NCBI GenBank assembly: GCA_016165875.1
Contig: JABBOT010000010.1
Coordinates: 7,967,875 to 8,031,874, forward strand
Source: Acanthopleura granulata
Taxonomy: Eukaryota; Mollusca; Polyplacophora; Chitonida; Chitonidae
Direction of reading: 5' to 3'
DNA: 64,000 bases
Shown here: positions 62,101 through 64,000 of the stretch, piece by piece
Position numbering within the stretch: the stretch's first letter is position 1
Layout of the letters: each line of letters opens with the position of its first letter
Position numbers and translations under genes: made by a program
Notes under the pieces: model-generated
Told to the model about the DNA's origin: nothing
Database searches by the model: none
Seen by the model: only the letters and a program-made list of their open reading frames with translations

Positions 62101-64000
62101 AATTATCTACATGTAGAAGCACTAGTTGTGCCTTCTAGTAGATATGAATGAATGCTTATCAGTAAAAGAGACAAGTTTTACTGAGCAGGATGCTGCTACA
62201 TATGCATCTCAATATTTGCTGTGGAATTTTTGACTTGACTTTGAAGTGTTAATAACAGCATTTTTAACTGATCCTTGTATTAAATTTCACACCTTCCGTG
62301 GTACAAGACACTCTACTTAAAAGATCTTCACTCACCTTTTCAGTGGTGGCAAGAAGGGAAAGCACTACAAGTTTATGGTTCTTAGCATTTATGCAAAACA
62401 GCCATACCATGAACTATGTGACCACATCCGACTGAAATGCCAATATCTTTCATAACAACATTTTACAGGACAAATGGATGACTAATGCATGAATACATAC
62501 AGGTGTAATACCAATACTATTACTGATTTTACGAAAACAGAAGGTAAAAATAATAACCTGTGAACACAATGCTTCAGCATGCCATTTGTTAGCTTGAATG
62601 CCCTGCACAATTTTCTGTAGCACATACGGGACCAAAGTGGTAGCTGTTGGCAACTGTTTCATCTCTATCAACAGATCAACCAGAATGCGGTGCACAGGAG
62701 CCATGGGATCAAGGTTGTTTATCTCCCCTTCCTGGCCTCTATGTATCTTGTGATCACCTGTGACAATGAAGGCAATATAGAAGTTCATGAGAGTCTTTAA
62801 ACATATTCATACACATGTACTTGTATCTAAGTAAATGTGGGCTCTTATAAGAAATCCATTTACATGTAGTATTATACAAAGGTCACCTCAGTATATATGT
62901 ATTTCTTGTAACTTGGCAGTTTAGGAATAAGGCCTCATTAGCCTCACCAGTGTTTCCCAATGCAGTCTGAGGCTGCTATTCATTTTGTTACTTCATTATT
63001 TAATTTAATACTTAACCTGATTGGCTTCATCAAAATGCAAAACTTTAGGCTGATAAGGCTCTGTTGCTAAGTTCTACCGTACTCAACAGGGTATTTCACT
63101 TACAAAATAAATTCTGATAGCAATTAATCTATGCCCATGGCTGGAGACCTGACAAACCTTTATACGAGCAATGCCTTACCACAAGCAAGCCAGCTGAAGG
63201 TAGATCTCACTGGCCCAGTGCTCACATGTATATGGTCCATAGAAAGTGCCATTTCCCGAGCTGGTATAACTGTACATATACATTTCTATGTCAGTGCAGC
63301 AGTAGAGCAAAACGATAAAGCTACAGTTACCCATTTTGCCTGTGTCTGACTGCGAACTCTCGCTGTCACTCTCGTAGCCGACCTCTGTATGGAACGTTCC
63401 ACTGTCTTCCTCGCTGCTGCTTGCCAACTGGCCATGCAGCTCGTCAGATGTGTCCGCATCAGATGTCTGTACAACCAACATCAACATCAGGGAGTTCAGT
63501 TAAAGGATTAACCTGTATGTTCATGTAGCAGCGATGATTTTATGCACACAAAAATAAACAATGATGAGCCATGATTCATCCTTAACAGCTGCTGAACATG
63601 CCAAAGTAGAATGACTGGTTGATTGATTGATATAAAAATTACAGATAATTTCTCGAATTACGGCCGAGAAAGTTGAATGGCCATCTTTGAGAGGCCAGCT
63701 ACCTTACATATATGCACAAGAGGGCCTTAGCTGTAGCCTTGTCCTACGAGCCTGTCAGTTCATAGCATCATTCAAAAGAAGGGATCCCAAATCACTCAGT
63801 GACCAAGTCTAAGGACAAGAGAGCCTTACTTACCCTGGAAGCATGTCTGTTGCATGTCTTTGGCAAGACACCGCAGCAAGTGAGCAGCATGTCAAACAGG
63901 AGCTTGAGACGAATACTGTCGACGTGACGACACAATGACAAAGCTTCTCGAAGAAAGCTCACTAGCTGACCAGCCTGCTTCAGTTTCTGACCAGCAAAAC
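23122..64000 (-). CDS. LYST: LYST, lysosomal trafficking regulator (BEACH protein), 5' part missing
   Basis: Fifty coding exons were read on the minus strand from the right edge (exon 1 here is cut by the window) to the stop at 23122-23124. All junctions agree in phase and the exons sum to 7949 nt, about 2648 codons; human LYST has 3801 residues, so roughly 1150 are beyond the edge. Order: ConA-like domain, helical repeats, PH, BEACH, WD40. Diagnostic stretches shared with vertebrate LYST include [54 protein letters not shown] and [16 protein letters not shown] is a large cytosolic protein that controls the size and fission of lysosomes and lysosome-related organelles; its loss causes Chediak-Higashi syndrome in humans. 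Exon coordinates are given with the block entries below. Exon 16 (52222-52109) has an uncertain donor. Many introns hold tandem arrays, several derived from the adjoining splice junction. Confidence 0.96.
23255..23400. repeat. Degenerate AC-rich tandem repeat upstream of the last LYST acceptor
   Basis: Two good copies of CAGAATCAAACTCATTACAA (about 23280 and 23324) and looser 'acattacaaacagga' copies follow the GGAATCAAAC of the true acceptor of exon 50. The similarity to the junction is short, so derivation from it is only possible. Confidence 0.5.
24378..24515 (+). mobile_element. SINE head fragment in LYST intron 47
   Basis: Plus-strand head with ggttagcacacttatgcag, ctcaccaatgcagctgctgt, gtgagtccaagcc and gggaaggtcttccagcaacc. 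The body and tail are missing. The 149-codon plus-strand frame 24317-24766 runs through it and is not regarded as coding. Confidence 0.7.
26590..27165. repeat. Compound minisatellite (CCAGCCAGTATGATCCCC-like) with ~172-bp higher-order unit
   Basis: Short 18-22 base units of the type GCCAGCCAGTATGATCCCC vary and are organised into a larger unit. The segment starting GCCAGTATCCTACCCCAAAA at 26771 recurs at 26943. In LYST intron 43. Long overlapping minus-strand frames of Gly/Trp-rich sequence arise from the stop-poor repeat and are not genes. Confidence 0.85.
27739..27981 (+). mobile_element. SINE, full length, in LYST intron 43 (antisense to the gene)
   Basis: Head with ccgtggctcagttggttaga and a B-box-like gtgagttccaagtcc, a short central deletion, body with gtgggtttcctcgggg, cacaatgttggccgccgtc and aagtgaaatattcttgacta, and tail (AAAT)n at 27966-27981. 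The A-box match TGGCTCAGTTGG is intact. Confidence 0.88.
28164..28628 (+). CDS. Candidate single-exon ORF of unknown function, antisense in LYST intron 43
   Basis: A 154-codon frame opens at the ATG at 28164 and ends with TGA at 28626-28628. The frame continues upstream without ATG to 28134. The predicted protein has a hydrophobic stretch ([16 protein letters not shown]), followed by a basic C-terminal half with [20 protein letters not shown] and '[10 protein letters not shown]'. I recognise no family. An AT-rich tract ending in TTTTAACAG at 28279 could be an acceptor, so the frame might instead be part of a spliced or decayed gene. Length in AT-rich DNA is the only positive evidence. A decayed transposon or chance frame is as likely. 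Confidence 0.25.
   Translation: MDVGNASSLYTATSIPVLQYFGTNNFFFSCNMRLILILTGTAFTGMIIKDTYHPQSFMHMYQQTPLPIITTIKAGVYKKFLVPLKMLSACLKKSKVRHTVKLRKKINFEPWERYLTNYKYQGLPKKVNGNLQASKSRSAATNKEYDKDLANFQI
29479..33940 (-). other. LYST: LYST exons 37-42: BEACH domain
   Basis: Exons 33940-33696, 33178-33112, 32541-32382, 31031-30891, 30308-30091 and 29721-29479, about residues 1950-2307. The hallmarks are nearly unchanged from vertebrates: [86 protein letters not shown] and INVFHP/VNVFHPS. This is the best conserved part of the gene and fixes the LYST assignment over NBEA, LRBA or WDFY3. Confidence 0.97.
34219..34429 (+). mobile_element. MITE (family M1) with perfect 18-bp terminal inverted repeats, LYST intron 36
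   Basis: The ends are exact inverted copies: TAAATGACCTAAAATTTC at 34219-34236 and GAAATTTTAGGTCATTTA at 34412-34429. The core contains GGTGTTTTGAGGTCTGTTTG and ACTGGAAAAATGTAAGTTTT, shared with copies at 46437-46633 (reversed) and 58984-59146. It has no coding capacity, and no clear target-site duplication was made out. The TIR does not match a superfamily I can name with confidence. Confidence 0.75.
34642..34905. repeat. Tandem copies of the LYST exon 36 acceptor junction
   Basis: The true junction (exon 36 starts at 34706) is followed on the plus strand by a second copy at about 34755-34815. That copy repeats exon sequence (CATGAGGCCAGGTCATGGAC, AACTGGTCCTTGTTGCCCAG), the CTGGGG acceptor and the ATAAACAAGACA intron tail. 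A third, shorter and diverged copy lies at 34857-34905. The spacing is close to 105 bases. Confidence 0.85.
35704..36118. repeat. 60-bp array, about 7 units, each with hairpin potential
   Basis: Units contain GACATGCAGCCAATGATACG, GATAACCACAGTCTGTGTGA and GCAGGTATCATTTATGCCCG. Within each unit AATGATAC pairs with GTATCATT about 25 bases later, and CACAG/CTGTG can form an inner stem. Because 60 is divisible by 3, open frames run through on both strands (126 and 159 codons). Neither is considered a gene. The array lies in LYST intron 33, close to the exon 33 donor. Confidence 0.92.
36496..36789 (-). other. Unidentified 97-codon sense-strand frame in LYST intron 32
   Basis: The frame runs from the ATG at 36789 to the stop at 36496, with charged, mixed composition ([40 protein letters not shown]). 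I recognise no domain. There is no good acceptor in phase with exon 32 or 33, so it is not a LYST exon. It could be a fragment of a mobile-element gene or a chance frame. Confidence 0.2.
38113..38509 (+). mobile_element. Foldback mariner-like element (MITE) with transposase 3' end
   Basis: Flanked by TA on both sides (38111-38112 and 38510-38511). The ends CAGGGTGTCCCAGAAGTCAC and the reverse complement CATGGTGTCACAGAAGTTGC are imperfect terminal inverted repeats. On the plus strand, from about 38276 to a TGA at 38422-38424, the sequence encodes a typical mariner-family transposase C-terminus ([27 protein letters not shown]). The left part (38113 to about 38275) is an inverted copy of the right part (about 38350-38509). 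The element is therefore close to palindromic and cannot encode an active enzyme. Confidence 0.88.
39601..39778. repeat. 61-bp triplication of the LYST exon 31 acceptor junction
   Basis: Three units start near 39601, 39662 and 39723 on the plus strand. Each holds TTGGCAGATATTCTGTTAGA, GATACTTTCATACTTCA and the acceptor plus branch region TCTGAAAACAATTATAA. The first unit overlaps the 5' end of exon 31 (starts 39645); the other two lie in the intron. Use of either outer acceptor would shift frame and reach a TGA soon after, because 61 is not a multiple of 3. Confidence 0.93.
40779..40903 (+). mobile_element. SINE 3' fragment in LYST intron 28
   Basis: Begins within the middle region (caacctgcggatggtcgtgg), continues through the conserved body (ggtttcctcccaccataatg, then ggcgtaaaacaccaatcaaa) and ends in a degenerate AAAT tail. 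5' truncated. Confidence 0.8.
42420..42537 (-). mobile_element. SINE fragment in LYST intron 25
   Basis: Plus-strand text has gtactcaagaatatttcact, cattatggtgggaggaaacc and a cgggcagtacccagtggac variant shared with the copies at 11648 and 40779 (GTACT in place of GCTCT). That suggests a subfamily. Head and tail are absent. Confidence 0.8.
45240..45336 (+). mobile_element. SINE 3' fragment in LYST intron 24
   Basis: Starts at catatcccaccacaatgctg, runs through gtgaaatattcttgattatg and gcgtaaaacaccaatcaaat, and ends in a (AAAC/AAAT)n tail. 5' truncated. Confidence 0.78.
46437..46633 (-). mobile_element. MITE family M1, copy 2, LYST intron 22
   Basis: Ends TCTAAAATTTCG (46437-46448) and AAAATTTTAGGTCATTT (46608-46624). 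The reverse complement of the interior has AGGAAGGTATTTAGAGGTTT and TGGAAAAATACAAGTTTC, matching the core of the copies at 34219 and 58984. The outer flank CGGGCACAGTG after the right end may be part of a longer ancestral terminal repeat. Confidence 0.65.
47765..47990. repeat. 27-bp array derived from the LYST exon 21 donor junction
   Basis: On the minus strand the 3' end of exon 21 reads ACATCACAAACAGG|GTGAGT, with the exon ending at 47991. The array beyond it repeats ACATCACAAACAGGGTGAGT plus TGTACCA about eight times with a period of 27. Several copies keep an intact GTGAGT; others have GTTAAG or GTCACT. Confidence 0.9.
48966..48989. repeat. (AT)n microsatellite
   Basis: About 12 AT dinucleotides ending in ATGT, in LYST intron 19. 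Confidence 0.9.
49491..50330. repeat. 50-bp array derived from the LYST exon 19 acceptor junction
   Basis: The true acceptor is read on the minus strand as GTTGATATTTGCAG|CTCCTGAGTGT, with exon 19 starting at 49499. The plus-strand equivalent ACTCAGGAGCTGCAAATATC recurs about every 50 bases up to 50330, 16-17 copies in all. Each has the acceptor, about 9 bases of exon start and 35 bases of intron. From about 49713 onwards three variant units (gagct, cagct and gaact forms) alternate in a 150-bp higher-order pattern, which leaves long plus-strand open frames that are not genes. Confidence 0.95.
50778..50972 (-). mobile_element. SINE fragment in LYST intron 17
   Basis: Reversed tail ttatttattcacttatttca, body with actcaagaatatttcactta, middle with gggttgctggcagagctttc and catacggccggagaagaagc. 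The tRNA-like head is cut off after about 50970. Confidence 0.8.
54066..54285 (-). mobile_element. SINE in LYST intron 13, little diverged
   Basis: tgtttatttatttgattggt tail, catcgtactcaagaatattt, gggaggaaaccgggcagagc, gacgtacggccggagagg-like middle and a partial head ending at caccacattggtgggaggct-like sequence (54285). It is among the best preserved bodies in the window, lacking only the A-box end. Confidence 0.87.
55376..55468 (+). mobile_element. Decayed SINE 3' fragment in LYST intron 11
   Basis: The body with tcccaccatagtggtggctg, agtgaaatattcttgagtaa and aacaatcaaatgtaat is recognisable but carries many substitutions and an insertion near 55410. Confidence 0.6.
57170..57464. repeat. 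Diverged ~36-40 bp array abutting the LYST exon 9 donor
   Basis: Units of the form GTGTGCAGATCTCTGTATGA followed by GCAGATCTCAAT recur seven to eight times with many differences. The array reaches the donor of exon 9, whose last exonic base is 57465. The intron start (GTAATCTGCACGC on the minus strand) is itself part of the repeat motif. Confidence 0.75.
58705..58951 (+). mobile_element. SINE, near full length, in LYST intron 6
   Basis: ggggcctctgtggctcagtt head with an A-box match, gtgagttcaagtgcagctc at the B-box, catgggagagtctgccagca, and a diverged body (gcgaaatagtcctgtgtact). The tail is (AAAT)n at 58930-58951. Confidence 0.85.
58984..59146 (+). mobile_element. MITE family M1, copy 3, LYST intron 6
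   Basis: Ends TGACTCTAAATTT and CAAATTTGAGGTCATTTA (59129-59146). The core AGGAAGGTGTTTTGAGGTTT, GTTTGAAAGGCAGGACAATA and TGGAAAAATTTAAGTTTCAG matches the other two copies. It follows the SINE at 58705 by about 30 bases. Confidence 0.68.
60400..64000 (-). other. LYST: LYST exons 1-5 of the window (N-terminal side)
   Basis: Exons 64000-63834 (incomplete at 5'), 63466-63331, 62757-62558, 62039-61973 and 60509-60400, about 227 residues. The first is Leu- and Cys-rich and looks helical ([12 protein letters not shown]). The second is an acidic, Ser-rich linker ([18 protein letters not shown]). The third to fifth look like alpha-helical repeats ([39 protein letters not shown]). The domain type is inferred from composition and from the ARM/HEAT-like organisation known for large BEACH proteins. 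Confidence 0.85.
61387..61610 (+). pseudogene. Broken THAP-type zinc finger fragment, antisense in LYST intron 4
   Basis: An ATG at 61387 opens 63 codons with the THAP N-terminal pattern: M-x5-C-C-x3-C (HCCVVHC), a FFYIPP segment, then [10 protein letters not shown] with the expected Trp. The frame stops at 61576-61578. In another frame the sequence continues as KYMKICKSI, the place where THAP domains have their second Cys-x2-His pair; here the His is lost. THAP domains bind DNA and occur in P-element-type transposases and host proteins. A decayed transposon-derived copy is the simplest reading. Confidence 0.55.

Overview
This is a eukaryotic, intron-rich, AT-biased window, almost certainly from a lophotrochozoan animal and most likely a mollusc. 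The organism call rests on three things: spliced genes with metazoan orthologues, introns dense in minisatellites, and about 16 copies of a tRNA-headed SINE with a conserved body ending in an (AAAT)n tail, a type I associate with molluscs. No prokaryotic, organellar or viral genes are seen.

Layout: (1) 1-3.1 kb is intergenic with one full-length SINE and one arm of a dispersed inverted repeat. (2) 3114-4299, minus strand, is TMEM223, a mitochondrial respiratory-chain assembly factor, with both coding exons resolved. (3) 4.3-13.6 kb is a divergent intergenic region. It holds SINEs, a 170-180 bp satellite present at two places, a 37-bp minisatellite, and two related copies of a ~130-bp element: one directly upstream of TMEM223, the other upstream of SNRNP48, each reading in the direction of its gene. 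(4) 13603-18482, plus strand, is SNRNP48 (U11/U12 snRNP 48K, minor spliceosome), eight coding exons, 348 aa. (5) 18.5-23.1 kb is a convergent intergenic region made largely of five different minisatellites. (6) 23122-64000, minus strand, is the 3' two thirds of LYST (lysosomal trafficking regulator). I traced 50 consecutive coding exons that stay in frame across every junction (about 2648 residues): ConA-like domain, helical repeat region, PH, BEACH and WD40. The 5' end lies beyond the right edge.

The genes are functionally unrelated housekeeping genes and form no operon or pathway. The most unusual signal is inside LYST. Several tandem arrays are built from copies of an exon-intron junction, so one true splice site sits at the edge of a ladder of near-identical acceptor sites (exons 19, 31, 36) or donor sites (exon 21). 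Other points of interest are a palindromic (foldback) mariner remnant in intron 32, a MITE family with an 18-bp perfect terminal inverted repeat in three LYST introns, a broken THAP domain in intron 4, and an unexplained antisense 154-codon ORF in intron 43.
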